DNA of 10,118 nucleotides from an uncultured Bacilli bacterium (GTDB lineage: Bacteria > Bacillota_I > Bacilli_A > RF39 > UBA660): contig CAKOOU010000036.1 in assembly GCA_934098455.1 (NCBI GenBank), forward strand, positions 1-10,118, written 5' to 3'. The notes under the pieces were generated by a model, which was not told the DNA's origin, ran no database searches, and was given only the letters and a program-made list of their open reading frames with translations. This document shows, one piece after another, positions 1 through 6,537 of this stretch. The translations under genes and the position numbers were made by a program. The number at the start of each line of letters is the position of its first letter. Within the stretch, counting starts at the first letter, position 1.

Positions 1-172
1 CATTTCCATCACTATATGTTAATTCTAGATTTGCTAAACTTACTGTAACAGATTTATCATTTGTATTACCATTTATTTTAGTTAAATAATATGCATATGT
101 TAATCCTATTAGAGTTACTAATACTAATACTATTCCTGTTACACTTATTATTATTTTATTTTTTCTACTCAT
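1..172 (-). CDS. N-terminus of a secreted/surface protein with SipW-type signal (partial)
   Basis: The first 57 codons of a gene running off the left edge. The ATG at 172-170 is preceded by a very strong SD, GGAGGAGAAG, at 184-175. The protein starts MSRKNKIIISVTGI, then has one hydrophobic segment ending GLTYAYYLTK and a polar stretch resembling the mature start of TasA/camelysin-type proteins. By eye well over half of these residues match the start of the 541-residue protein encoded at 8461-10086, and a run of about 25 bases covering IIISVTGI is identical in the two genes, so they are paralogues. The likely role is an exported cell-surface or matrix protein processed by a SipW-like signal peptidase; this is inferred from the signal region alone because the body of the protein lies outside the window. 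Its unusual leader is described separately. Confidence 0.85.
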   Translation of the reverse strand, partial: MSRKNKIIISVTGIVLVLVTLIGLTYAYYLTKINGNTNDKSVTVSLANLELTYSDGN

Positions 173-174
173 AT

Positions 175-184
175 CTTCTCCTCC
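175..184 (-). promoter_or_regulatory. SD of the surface gene with a perfect anti-SD in its own leader
   Basis: The SD GGAGGAGAAG (184-175) is perfectly complementary over 10 nt to CTTCTCCTCC at 264-255 in the same leader. The anti-SD is also the 5' arm of the hairpin at 195-275, where it pairs with the poly-G run. The two pairings exclude each other. The complementarity is seen directly; regulation by SD sequestration is inferred. Confidence 0.6.
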
Positions 185-194
185 TAAATCACAC

Positions 195-275
195 AAAAAA
201 GACTATATATTTAACTTCGTTATAACCCCCCCCCCCGAACAAATTTTCGAGGTCGGAGGAGAAGTTATACAGTCT
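195..275 (-). terminator. Terminator-like leader hairpin containing the poly-G tract
   Basis: On the minus strand, AGACTGTATA (275-266) pairs with TATAGTCT-type sequence ending at 200 (10 bp, one G-U). ACTTC (265-261) then pairs with GAAGT (218-214) across a 4-nt bulge. Inside, CCTCGAA (252-246) pairs with TTCGGGG (239-233), and TCCTCC (260-255) can pair with further Gs of the run. Six Ts (200-195) follow directly. This is the architecture of an intrinsic terminator, but it lies after the thrS operon's own terminator and 23-100 nt upstream of the surface-protein start codon, so an attenuator in that gene's leader is as likely as a second read-through stop. The fold was worked out by hand, not by energy calculation. 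Confidence 0.65.
226..236 (-). repeat. 11-base poly-G homopolymer (poly-C on the plus strand) in the leader
   Basis: Eleven consecutive Gs on the transcribed strand, in a genome where even runs of four G or C are rare. Runs of this length are classic slipped-strand mispairing sites in phase-variable surface genes. The tract is 54 nt upstream of the start codon, so length changes would alter RNA structure rather than reading frame. Ten of the eleven Gs have pairing partners in the hairpin at 195-275. A length error from sequencing or assembly is possible. Confidence 0.85.
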
Positions 276-364
276 TATTTAATCTTTTTTATGAATAGAA
301 AACTTTTCTTGTAGTTGCGAATTATTTTGTATAATATCTTTCACTACCTTAATAAAACTATATC

Positions 365-393
365 AAAAAAAGTACTCTTTATCAAGTACTTTT
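365..393 (-). terminator. Rho-independent terminator of the thrS operon
   Basis: Two bases after the thrS stop codon, the minus strand reads AAAAGTACT, a short loop, then AGTACTTTT inside a run of seven Ts. The 9-bp inverted repeat plus T tract marks the end of the T-box-small gene-thrS transcript. Between it and the leader hairpin (276-364) there is AT-rich sequence with only a weak -10-like TATTAT at 336-331 and no convincing -35. Confidence 0.85.
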
Positions 394-395
394 AA

Positions 396-2156
396 TTAGA
401 TATTTTTCTTTTTTTCTGCTATAGAATTATTTATTAGTTCTATAAAGTCTTTTATGCTCAATGTAGTTGTTTCACGACATCCAAATAATCTATAAGAAAT
501 AGTGTTATTATCTCTTTCATTATCACCTAGAATTAAAGTAATAGGTATTTTTTTTGTTTGACTTTCTCTCATCTTATAAGATAATTTTTCATCTCTATCA
601 TCTAACTCTACTCTTATGTTATTTCTTTTTAATTCTTCAAATATTTTATTTGAGTAATCTAAATGATATTCGTTATTTACTGGAATAATATTTACTTGTA
701 CTGGACTTAACCATAATGGGAAATTACCTTTTGTTTCTTCAATAATAAATGCAGTAAATCTATCAAATGTTCCAAATATTGCTCTATGAAGAACAACAGG
801 AATTTGTTTTTCACCTTTATTATCTATATAAGAAAGTTCAAATCTTCTTGGAAGTAAGAAATCTAATTGACAAGTAGAAAGTGTTATTTCAGGTCCTACA
901 GCAGGTTTTACTTCAACATCAAGTTTAGGTCCATAAAATGCTGCTTCGCCTACTGCTTCAAAATATTCTACATTCAATTCATTTAAAACTTCTCTTAATT
1001 TATTTTCAGCAGTATCCCACATTTCATCATCATCAAAATATTTTTCTTTATCTTCTTTATCTCTTAAAGATAATCTAAATTTATAATTTTCTATGCCAAA
1101 ATCTTTATATACATCTAAAATTAGGCTTACAACTTTTTTAAATTCTTCTCCAATTTGGTCTGGTCTAACAAAAAGGTGAGCATCATTTTGACACATACAT
1201 CTAACTCTTTCAAGCCCTTTAACAGCACCACTTGCTTCATATCTAAAGTCTGTTGCAAATTCACCTATTCTTATTGGTAAATCTCTATATGAATGTAATT
1301 TATTTTTATAAACTAACATATGATGCGGACAATTCATAGGACGAAGTACAAATTCTTCATCATCAACTTTCATCATAGGGAACATATTTTCTTTATAATG
1401 GTCCCAATGTCCACTAGTTTTATATAAGTTAACTGTTCCAACACATGGTGTATAAACATGATTATATCCTAATTTTTGTTCTTTTTCGTATATGTAATTT
1501 TCTAATTGTTTACGAATCAATGCTCCATTAGGTAACCACAAAGGCATTCCTGCTCCAACCAATTCATCTGTCATAAAGATTTCCATATCTTTTCCAATTT
1601 TTCTATGGTCTCTTTCTTTTGCTTCTTCTAACTCTTTTAAATAGTCATTTAATTCTTCTTCTGTTGGAAAACATACACCATAAATTCTTTGTAATACTTT
1701 ATTTTTTGCATCACCTTTATAATATGCTCCACTATGCTTTAATAATTTAAAATGTTTTAATTCTTTAACTGTATCAACATGAGGCCCACGACAAAGGTCT
1801 GTAAAATCTCCTTGAGTATAACAACTTATAATGCTATCTTCGCTCATATTATTTATTAAATCTATTTTATATGGGTCTTCTTTAAACATATCTAAAGCTT
1901 CTTCTTTACTAATTTCATGTCTAACAATTCTTTTTCCATCTTTGCTTATTTTTTTCATTTCTCTTTCTATAATAGGCAAATCTTCATCTTTTATTACCTT
2001 ATCCCCTAAATCAATATCATAATAAAATCCTTCATTTATAACTGGTCCAACCCAAAATTTTGCATCACTATATAAGTGTTTAACAGCTTGTGCCATTAAA
2101 TGTGCACAAGAGTGATTCATCATATTTAATTTTTCATTTTCTTTTATATTTATCAT
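396..2156 (-). CDS. thrS: Threonyl-tRNA synthetase lacking the N-terminal TGS domain
   Basis: Cytoplasmic class II synthetase that charges tRNA-Thr with threonine. The 586-residue protein starts directly at the editing domain: HSCAH (15-19) and LCRGPH (121-126) supply the His/His and Cys/His pairs that hydrolyse Ser-tRNA-Thr. In the catalytic core, MNCPHH (274-279, zinc Cys276), a motif 2 FRYEASG (304-310), NDAH (His327, zinc) and LHRAIFG with the motif 3 region are intact. A C-terminal anticodon-binding domain follows. Typical bacterial ThrRS has about 640 residues with a ~60-residue TGS domain first. Here an in-frame TAG (2171-2169) stands just before the ATG, so TGS is absent rather than missed. 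SD GGAGGA is 5-7 nt upstream. Expression is set by the T-box at about 2387-2583; the upstream small cistron ends within this SD region in its alternative frame. Confidence 0.97.
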   Translation of the reverse strand: MINIKENEKLNMMNHSCAHLMAQAVKHLYSDAKFWVGPVINEGFYYDIDLGDKVIKDEDLPIIEREMKKISKDGKRIVRHEISKEEALDMFKEDPYKIDLINNMSEDSIISCYTQGDFTDLCRGPHVDTVKELKHFKLLKHSGAYYKGDAKNKVLQRIYGVCFPTEEELNDYLKELEEAKERDHRKIGKDMEIFMTDELVGAGMPLWLPNGALIRKQLENYIYEKEQKLGYNHVYTPCVGTVNLYKTSGHWDHYKENMFPMMKVDDEEFVLRPMNCPHHMLVYKNKLHSYRDLPIRIGEFATDFRYEASGAVKGLERVRCMCQNDAHLFVRPDQIGEEFKKVVSLILDVYKDFGIENYKFRLSLRDKEDKEKYFDDDEMWDTAENKLREVLNELNVEYFEAVGEAAFYGPKLDVEVKPAVGPEITLSTCQLDFLLPRRFELSYIDNKGEKQIPVVLHRAIFGTFDRFTAFIIEETKGNFPLWLSPVQVNIIPVNNEYHLDYSNKIFEELKRNNIRVELDDRDEKLSYKMRESQTKKIPITLILGDNERDNNTISYRLFGCRETTTLSIKDFIELINNSIAEKKKNI

Positions 2157-2200
2157 TTTATCTTCCTCCTACTGCTTTTCCATCTTCGTATTTTTTTATA

Positions 2201-2365
2201 TCAAACATAGTTAGTGCTAATTCTTTTTTTATTTTTTTCTTTTCTTTCTTTTATTTTATTTAATTCATCTTCATTGAATCTTTTTAAGGTTTCTAATCCA
2301 AATTCTATTTGAAATAATTCTTTCTTTAATTTTTCTTTCTTTTCTATTAATTCTTCATACGACAT
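2201..2365 (-). CDS. Small charged coiled-coil protein, apparently frameshifted
   Basis: Start chosen at the ATG 2365-2363 because AGGAGGG lies 6 nt upstream; a start at 2398 would fall inside the T-box terminator and has no SD. The open frame gives 54 residues, MSYEELIEKKEKLKKELFQ onward, a Lys/Glu-rich predicted helix. Near its end are two A7 runs (2238-2232 and 2230-2224). After them the annotated frame gives only a short tail (RISTNYV) to 2201, whereas the +1 frame continues as KKELALTMFDIKKYEDGKAV and stops at 2160-2158, two bases before the thrS ATG. The intended product is therefore probably about 68 residues, translationally coupled to thrS. I do not recognise the family. Position between T-box and thrS implies co-regulation with threonine charging. 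It does not resemble a detached TGS domain. Confidence 0.6.
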   Translation of the reverse strand: MSYEELIEKKEKLKKELFQIEFGLETLKRFNEDELNKIKERKEKNKKRISTNYV

Positions 2366-2386
2366 TTTATCCCTCCTAATCGTAAT

Positions 2387-2583
2387 AAAAAAAGACAATA
2401 CCTAAGGAGTGTAATAATACACGGTACCATCCTATTATACTTAATTAAAATAACGGCTTTTAACCGGACTTTATTAAAGTCTCTAAAAAGTAGTAATTAA
2501 TATTATATTTTATTCATTTACACCAAACATGAACTCTCTTTAAAAATTCTAACATTAATCATGTCTTTTATCACTGATTTCTT
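2387..2583 (-). promoter_or_regulatory. Threonine T-box riboswitch (leader of thrS operon)
   Basis: A tRNA-sensing leader that reads through when uncharged tRNA-Thr binds. Stem I has a lower helix AAAAG/CTTTT (2569-2565 with 2490-2486). Its specifier loop has ATGA (2562-2559) on one side and the Thr codon ACT (2494-2492, followed by A) on the other. The next helix is AATGTT/AATATT, and the apical part has AGAGAG (2539-2534) and TTTGGTG (2527-2521). A perfect hairpin GACTTT/AAAGTC (2481-2467) follows. The T-box core AGGATGGTACCGTG (2433-2420) presents TGGT for the ACCA end of the tRNA. The terminator pairs GATGGTACC (2431-2423) with GGTATTGTC (2402-2394), followed by seven Ts (2393-2387). All pairings were found by hand. 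Confidence 0.93.
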
Positions 2584-2588
2584 TATAA

Positions 2589-2617
2589 ATACTATCATAT
2601 TTTATTTATAAAATCAA
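2589..2617 (-). promoter_or_regulatory. Sigma-A-type promoter of the T-box-thrS transcript
   Basis: TTGATT (2617-2612) and TAGTAT (2594-2589) are separated by exactly 17 bases, placing transcription start near 2583, just before stem I of the T-box. The -35 lies in the last few bases after the stop of the upstream membrane gene. Confidence 0.7.
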
Positions 2618-2620
2618 GTT

Positions 2621-3175
2621 TTATTTTTCAAATACTACTGTTCCAAATGTTTCAACTATATTTAATATACTATTTGCTGTAAAAAAGAATCCTAAAATCA
2701 TACTTTCATTACTAATACCTACTAATATGTTAGTTATTACTAAGAAACATAATAATATAAATAAACTCATTGAAAACAAATTAATTATTACACCACTATT
2801 TAATTTATTTCTTAAATCTTCTATTTTTATCAATTTAATAATTAACATAATTATTGACCAACCTATTAAAGTATATCCAATAACATAAGGGCTAGGTTCA
2901 CTAATATATTTTAAACCACTAACACTTGCAATTATGTATGCTAATGATTTGTATAAATAAAACATACCAGTATTTTTTTTAGTTAATAAATAATTTGCAA
3001 ATTCTAATCCAAAATATAAAAGCATAACAACATAGAATATTTGTGTACCATCTAAAAATACTATATATTTATTGAAAAAGAAAGAGACTGCTATTAATAA
3101 ATTTAGTATTGTTGTAATTATTAATACTATATTTTTTGATTTTCTCTGGTCTTTAACTATTTCTATATTCTTCAT
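2621..3175 (-). CDS. Six-helix integral membrane protein, HdeD/DUF308-like in architecture
   Basis: 184 residues from the ATG at 3175-3173, chosen because AGGTGA lies 5 nt upstream; an upstream in-frame ATG at 3220 overlaps the promoter -35 and has no SD. After a short basic cytoplasmic N-terminus, hydrophobic segments lie at about 15-34, 45-64, 72-88, 96-117, 128-152 and 158-174, giving six membrane helices with short loops. Size and three paired hairpins resemble the HdeD/DUF308 family, but I see no diagnostic residues, so that is a guess from architecture. It has its own promoter (3192-3220), lies 69 nt downstream of recO, and is followed within 4 nt by the T-box operon promoter, so it is probably monocistronic. 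Function unknown. Confidence 0.85.
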   Translation of the reverse strand: MKNIEIVKDQRKSKNIVLIITTILNLLIAVSFFFNKYIVFLDGTQIFYVVMLLYFGLEFANYLLTKKNTGMFYLYKSLAYIIASVSGLKYISEPSPYVIGYTLIGWSIIMLIIKLIKIEDLRNKLNSGVIINLFSMSLFILLCFLVITNILVGISNESMILGFFFTANSILNIVETFGTVVFEK

Positions 3176-3191
3176 ATTATCACCTACAATA

Positions 3192-3220
3192 ATATTAAAA
3201 TAATTAATATTAAAAGTCAA
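3192..3220 (-). promoter_or_regulatory. Sigma-A-type promoter for the membrane protein gene
   Basis: TTGACT (3220-3215), a 17-base spacer and TAATAT (3197-3192) make the best promoter match in the window. The predicted start near 3185 would leave a leader of only about 10 nt, with the SD AGGTGA at its 5' end, so the mRNA would be almost leaderless. Confidence 0.65.
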
Positions 3221-3244
3221 TCAAAATAAAAAATTTTTAAAAGA

Positions 3245-3976
3245 TTAATATAATTTATTAATATCCTTTAAAAACTTTTTACTTTTCAAATATAATCCTG
3301 TATATCTATCATAATAAGTATTAATAAAATAGTCTATATTATTTATTACTTCATTACTTATTTTTAAATCAGATATACTATTTATATCAATTAAATAATA
3401 CATTCTAAACATTTTAATAGTTTTAGCATCGTATATAATTTCATTTGTATAACAATTACTACATAAATATCCACCAATATCTCCATTAATAGTAATAATA
3501 TTATTTTTATTACCACATTTTGTACAACTATTAAAATTTATACCAACTCCCAAATAATCTAAAACTTTTAATTCATATATATTACATAATACTTTAGGAT
3601 TTAATTTTTCATTAATTTTAAGTACTACACTAATAAATAAGTTATATAATTCTTCATATTCATAAGTTTGTTTTATTACTTGATAAGTTAAATCTACTAT
3701 ATAAGATAAATAACTTATATTTAATAAATCATTTTTAATATTTTTAAGTTCATTTATAATATTTGCTTCTATTAATGTGTGTAATTTATCATTTGTACCT
3801 TTTATTATAAATTTACCATATGTAAATTTAGTTGTATTTACTCTTAAATTACTTTTTAAACTTTTAGCATTTTTAGCAACACAACCTACAAGTCCATCTT
3901 TAGTAAATATATTTATTATCTTAGAAGTATCTTTATATGGAACTTCACTAATAATAAAACCTTCTACTTCTTTCAC
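3245..3976 (-). CDS. recO: DNA repair protein RecO
   Basis: Recombination mediator that, with RecR, loads RecA on SSB-coated single-stranded DNA and anneals strands. The 243-residue length is normal. The N-terminal OB-fold begins EGFIISEVPYKDTSKIINIF, a typical RecO start, with GLVGCVAKNAKS following. A helical domain follows, with a four-cysteine zinc site C151-x2-C154 and C172-x2-C175. Translation starts at GTG (3976-3974); the preceding yqzL stop codon ends 4 nt upstream and the SD-like GAAGTGA overlaps it, so the two are coupled. Last gene of the era operon. In Bacillus recO is followed by glyQS; here it is followed by an unrelated promoter and membrane gene. No convincing terminator follows the stop codon. 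The protein is rich in Asn, Ile, Lys and Tyr, as are its neighbours. Confidence 0.95.
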   Translation of the reverse strand: MKEVEGFIISEVPYKDTSKIINIFTKDGLVGCVAKNAKSLKSNLRVNTTKFTYGKFIIKGTNDKLHTLIEANIINELKNIKNDLLNISYLSYIVDLTYQVIKQTYEYEELYNLFISVVLKINEKLNPKVLCNIYELKVLDYLGVGINFNSCTKCGNKNNIITINGDIGGYLCSNCYTNEIIYDAKTIKMFRMYYLIDINSISDLKISNEVINNIDYFINTYYDRYTGLYLKSKKFLKDINKLY

Positions 3977-3980
3977 TATA

Positions 3981-4058
3981 TCACTTCTTTTTATATTCTA
4001 AATAATATTCTATTTTTCCTGTCTTTTTAAACATTTCCCATAATTCTTTTTTAGTCAT
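3981..4058 (-). CDS. yqzL: YqzL-like small protein (25 aa)
   Basis: A 25-codon gene, easily missed by length cut-offs: MTKKELWEMFKKTGKIEYYL then EYKKK, stop TGA at 3983-3981. It matches the pattern of Bacillus YqzL (W, F, TG, I/V-E/D-x-YL-x-YK), which is encoded between era and recO. Here it also lies between era and recO, directly upstream of recO (4-nt gap). AAAGGG lies 9 nt upstream of the ATG as SD. Its function is unknown in any species, as far as I know. The Bacillus protein is somewhat longer at the C-terminus. The call rests on the short motif plus conserved position. Confidence 0.8.
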   Translation of the reverse strand: MTKKELWEMFKKTGKIEYYLEYKKK

Positions 4059-4100
4059 AATAACCAACCCTTTCTTACTTTCATAATTATATTGGTTATT
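4059..4100 (-). repeat. 9-bp perfect inverted repeat abutting the yqzL start codon
   Basis: AATAACCAA (4100-4092) and TTGGTTATT (4067-4059) can pair perfectly, enclosing a 24-nt loop that carries the AAAGGG SD of yqzL. The right arm ends at the base before the ATG. No T run follows, so it is not a terminator. A translational control hairpin or an RNA processing site within the era-recO transcript is possible. Confidence 0.6.
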
Positions 4101-4104
4101 ATTT

Positions 4105-4911
4105 TTATATTTTATTCACTTTAAACAAATTTTCTTTAATACATTCAAATAAATAATAATTATACGGCATTTTATTATCATTCATATAATTAATAATAAT
4201 CTCAATATCTTTAGTACTCATATCTTTATTATTCTTTTTAATATATTCTATAAATTCATTTAATTTGTATTTTTTATCTGTTATATTATATTTCTTTAAA
4301 TATATTCTTACATTATCTATAACAAAATTAGAAAATACATATTTGTTATTATTCAAATAATATATTAGTAATTTAGAATCCCAACCCAAATTATTATAAT
4401 AATCTAATATATTAAAAGGTTTATCATTTACTAAATCATCACTTATTTTATCTACTACATTCTTTACTTTATCTAAATTATTTTTATTAAAATCATTTTC
4501 TCTCTTTAAAAATTCTTTTAATATATTTTTTTCTATATTTGTTAAATAGTAATTTTTATAATTATTTATAAATTTTTTAAAATCACTATATGAATAATTT
4601 GAATTAGTTACATATTCTTTTATATTATGCTTATCTTCATTAATATAATTATTTATTATATTAATTATTGTTTCTGTTTCTTTTCTTTTACTAATTTTAT
4701 TATTATTATTTATTTTTTTATTTTTAAATTTTAATCTATATTCTATATATAATTTATTTATTTCTTTATTTTGTTCTAGTTCTTTTATATAATTTGCTAT
4801 TATATCATTGAATTCGTTTAGAGTTATTTTTTCTTCTTTTATAAATTTATTAATTAAATCCAAATTGCCATTAGAATCTATGTAAAATTTTAAATATTTT
4901 TCTTTATTCAT
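4105..4911 (-). CDS. Unknown Asn/Lys/Ile-rich protein with degenerate helical repeats
   Basis: Unrecognised 268-residue soluble protein; no signal peptide or membrane helix. ATG 4911-4909 is preferred over the TTG one codon upstream. It overlaps the last 8 nt of era, so the genes are translationally coupled. I see about four similar units of roughly 24 residues (near 20-43, 97-120, 167-190 and 218-243), each a helix, a short turn with S/T/D, an acidic residue and a second helix ending NY/YL (for example KEYVTNSNYSYSDFKKFINN). A low-complexity Lys/Asn linker lies at 61-80. This suggests an all-helical repeat scaffold for binding protein or nucleic acid, as inference only. Base composition is extreme: the 60 bases at 4681-4740 have 3 G/C. 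Its place between era and yqzL-recO hints at a link to ribosome maturation or repair, but nothing proves it. Confidence 0.8.
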   Translation of the reverse strand: MNKEKYLKFYIDSNGNLDLINKFIKEEKITLNEFNDIIANYIKELEQNKEINKLYIEYRLKFKNKKINNNNKISKRKETETIINIINNYINEDKHNIKEYVTNSNYSYSDFKKFINNYKNYYLTNIEKNILKEFLKRENDFNKNNLDKVKNVVDKISDDLVNDKPFNILDYYNNLGWDSKLLIYYLNNNKYVFSNFVIDNVRIYLKKYNITDKKYKLNEFIEYIKKNNKDMSTKDIEIIINYMNDNKMPYNYYLFECIKENLFKVNKI

Positions 4912-5785
4912 CAATTATTCCAAATTCCTTTAAATAACGTTCTTTATCTCGCCAATCTTCAATAGTTTTTACATATAATTCTAAATATATTTGTTTCCCT
5001 AATGTATTTTCTAAATCTACTCTAGCACGGCTTCCTATTTCTTTTAACATTTTTCCACTCTTACCAATAATAATTTTTTTTAAATTACTTCTATCTACAA
5101 TTATATCTACACTTATATTTATAACGTTAGATTTTTCTTGATAATTAGTTGTTACGCAAGTTACACTATGTGGTATTTCATCTTTAGTAAGTTCTAAGAT
5201 TTTTTCTCTTACAAATTCACTAGCTAAAAAGTATTTGCTAGCATTTGTAATTACACCATCATCATAATATTTTATAGTATCATTGATATACGTTTTAATT
5301 ACTTTTAATAATCTATCTATATTATCATTTTTAAGTGCTGATATTGGTATTATCTCAGCAAAATCATATAAATCTTTATATGTATTTATAGCATTCATTA
5401 TTCCTTCATTATTTAGTTTATCTATTTTATTTAATATTAATATAACAGGAACATCATTATTTTTAAGAGCATTAATTATAAACTTATCCCCTTTACCTAT
5501 CCCTGTAGATGCATCAACTATAAAAAGTATTAAATCTATATCACTTAAATTACTATAAGCTTCTTTATTTAATTCCCTTCCTAATTTATCTTGAGGTTTA
5601 TGTATACCTGGTGTATCTACAAAAACGATTTGAGAATCACTATCGTTATAAACACCATGTATTGAATTTCTAGTAGTTCCTGCAACATCACTAACTATTG
5701 CAATTTTATTATTAATTATTGTATTTATTAATGTACTTTTACCTGTATTAGGTCTTCCTATTATACTTACAAATCCACTTTTCAT
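4904..5785 (-). CDS. era: GTPase Era
   Basis: Ras-like GTPase with a KH domain that binds the 3' end of 16S rRNA and assists 30S assembly. 293 residues, normal length. G1 is GRPNTGKS (10-17; Thr replaces the usual Val), the G2 region is AGTTRN (35-40), G3 DTPG (57-60) followed by the Era-specific IHKPQDKLG, G4 NKID (119-122), G5 SAL (149-151). The C-terminal KH domain has its GKSG loop at 241-244. SD AAGGAG lies 8 nt upstream of the ATG and 15 nt separate it from the preceding gene's stop. It overlaps the following gene by 8 nt. Neighbouring ybeY, in the operon upstream, acts on the same rRNA end. Confidence 0.98.
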   Translation of the reverse strand: MKSGFVSIIGRPNTGKSTLINTIINNKIAIVSDVAGTTRNSIHGVYNDSDSQIVFVDTPGIHKPQDKLGRELNKEAYSNLSDIDLILFIVDASTGIGKGDKFIINALKNNDVPVILILNKIDKLNNEGIMNAINTYKDLYDFAEIIPISALKNDNIDRLLKVIKTYINDTIKYYDDGVITNASKYFLASEFVREKILELTKDEIPHSVTCVTTNYQEKSNVINISVDIIVDRSNLKKIIIGKSGKMLKEIGSRARVDLENTLGKQIYLELYVKTIEDWRDKERYLKEFGIIDE

Positions 5786-5800
5786 ATAATCACTCCTTAA

Positions 5801-6421
5801 TTAATCTTGTTTCTTTTTTAATGAATACGCTAATTCATATATTTTCTTTTTTGATACTATATTTTCTTTATGTAAAGATTTTAAAGTACGTCCATCAAAA
5901 AAAACATATTCAAAGCCATTACCAAAATCACTCAAATAGGATATTTTATCCAACTTTTTATAAAATCCTATATACTTTTTACCATCCATCAAATTTCTAC
6001 ATAATTTATATTTATATAATTTAGATTCATCATGAATTTTTTTTCTTAAAAATATGTATAATCCTACTTTTGAATCAGAAGAATTCCATTTATAACTAAA
6101 GTCATGTATTAATGTATCTCCATAATAATAATCTATTGGTATTGCTTTTAAATCACATATCTTATATTTACATCCAATTAATATATTATCAGCCTCTATT
6201 AACTTATTTCTATCCTTATTATATAAATATTTAATAATAAATGAAGGACAATATTTTATTTTTTTTAATAAAGAAGAGAAATATTTTAATGTTTCTAAAT
6301 CTAATTTTTCTTTTTCTATTTCATTTCCATAAAAATCTATATATTTATTATTTTTATTTAAAAACACCAATTTTTCGTTACCATTTTTATCAAATATTGT
6401 AAATACCCTACTTGCATCCAT
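5801..6421 (-). CDS. Unknown 206-residue soluble protein, first gene of the era operon
   Basis: ATG 6421-6419 chosen because AGGAG lies 8 nt upstream; the open frame extends 8 codons further (to 6445) through the SD and leader and is unlikely to be used. The protein begins MDASRVFTIFDKNGNEKLVF and looks like a mixed alpha/beta cytosolic protein without signal peptide, membrane helices or repeats. A basic tail ends in LKKKQD. Six cysteines are scattered and form no CxxC pair. I recognise no domain. It is led by its own promoter (-10 at 6450-6455) just after the deaminase terminator and is 15 nt upstream of era, so it is likely co-transcribed with era, the helical-repeat gene, yqzL and recO. 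Confidence 0.8.
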   Translation of the reverse strand: MDASRVFTIFDKNGNEKLVFLNKNNKYIDFYGNEIEKEKLDLETLKYFSSLLKKIKYCPSFIIKYLYNKDRNKLIEADNILIGCKYKICDLKAIPIDYYYGDTLIHDFSYKWNSSDSKVGLYIFLRKKIHDESKLYKYKLCRNLMDGKKYIGFYKKLDKISYLSDFGNGFEYVFFDGRTLKSLHKENIVSKKKIYELAYSLKKKQD

Positions 6422-6449
6422 TATAACAACTCCTAAAAAGCACAATATT

Positions 6450-6455
6450 ATTATA
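6450..6455 (-). promoter_or_regulatory. -10 element TATAAT for the era operon
   Basis: A perfect TATAAT lies about 29 nt upstream of the first gene's ATG, in the only non-coding gap between the deaminase terminator and this gene. The sequence 17 bases upstream (TACCAA) is a poor -35, so the promoter call rests on the -10 and position. Confidence 0.5.
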
Positions 6456-6507
6456 CATTATTTTTTTATAATTTGGTATATTTTATAGGATAAAACTTGT
6501 TATTATG

Positions 6508-6531
6508 AAAAAAACGTACAAAATGTACATT
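6508..6531 (-). terminator. Rho-independent terminator after the deaminase pair
   Basis: AATGTAC (6531-6525), loop ATTTT, GTACGTT (6519-6513) and a run of Ts to 6508. The 7-bp stem has one G-U pair. It starts 6 nt after the stop of the second deaminase-like gene and separates the VanZ-ybeY-cdd operon from the era operon. Confidence 0.8.
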
Positions 6532-6537
6532 AATTTT

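Noticed and set aside
309..336. Possible plus-strand promoter with TATAAT at 330-335
   Set aside because: No well-spaced -35 and no gene downstream on the plus strand before the end of thrS; AT-rich chance match.
2158..2365. The small gene before thrS as a detached TGS domain
   Set aside because: Its sequence is a Lys/Glu-rich coiled coil without the beta-grasp pattern of TGS domains.
2366..2398. Upstream start at 2398 for the small gene before thrS
   Set aside because: It would begin inside the T-box terminator and has no SD, whereas the ATG at 2365 has AGGAGGG at good spacing.
3221..3244. Terminator after recO (A/T runs following the stop)
   Set aside because: The A5-T6 stretch leaves no loop and there is no GC-containing stem; not a convincing hairpin.
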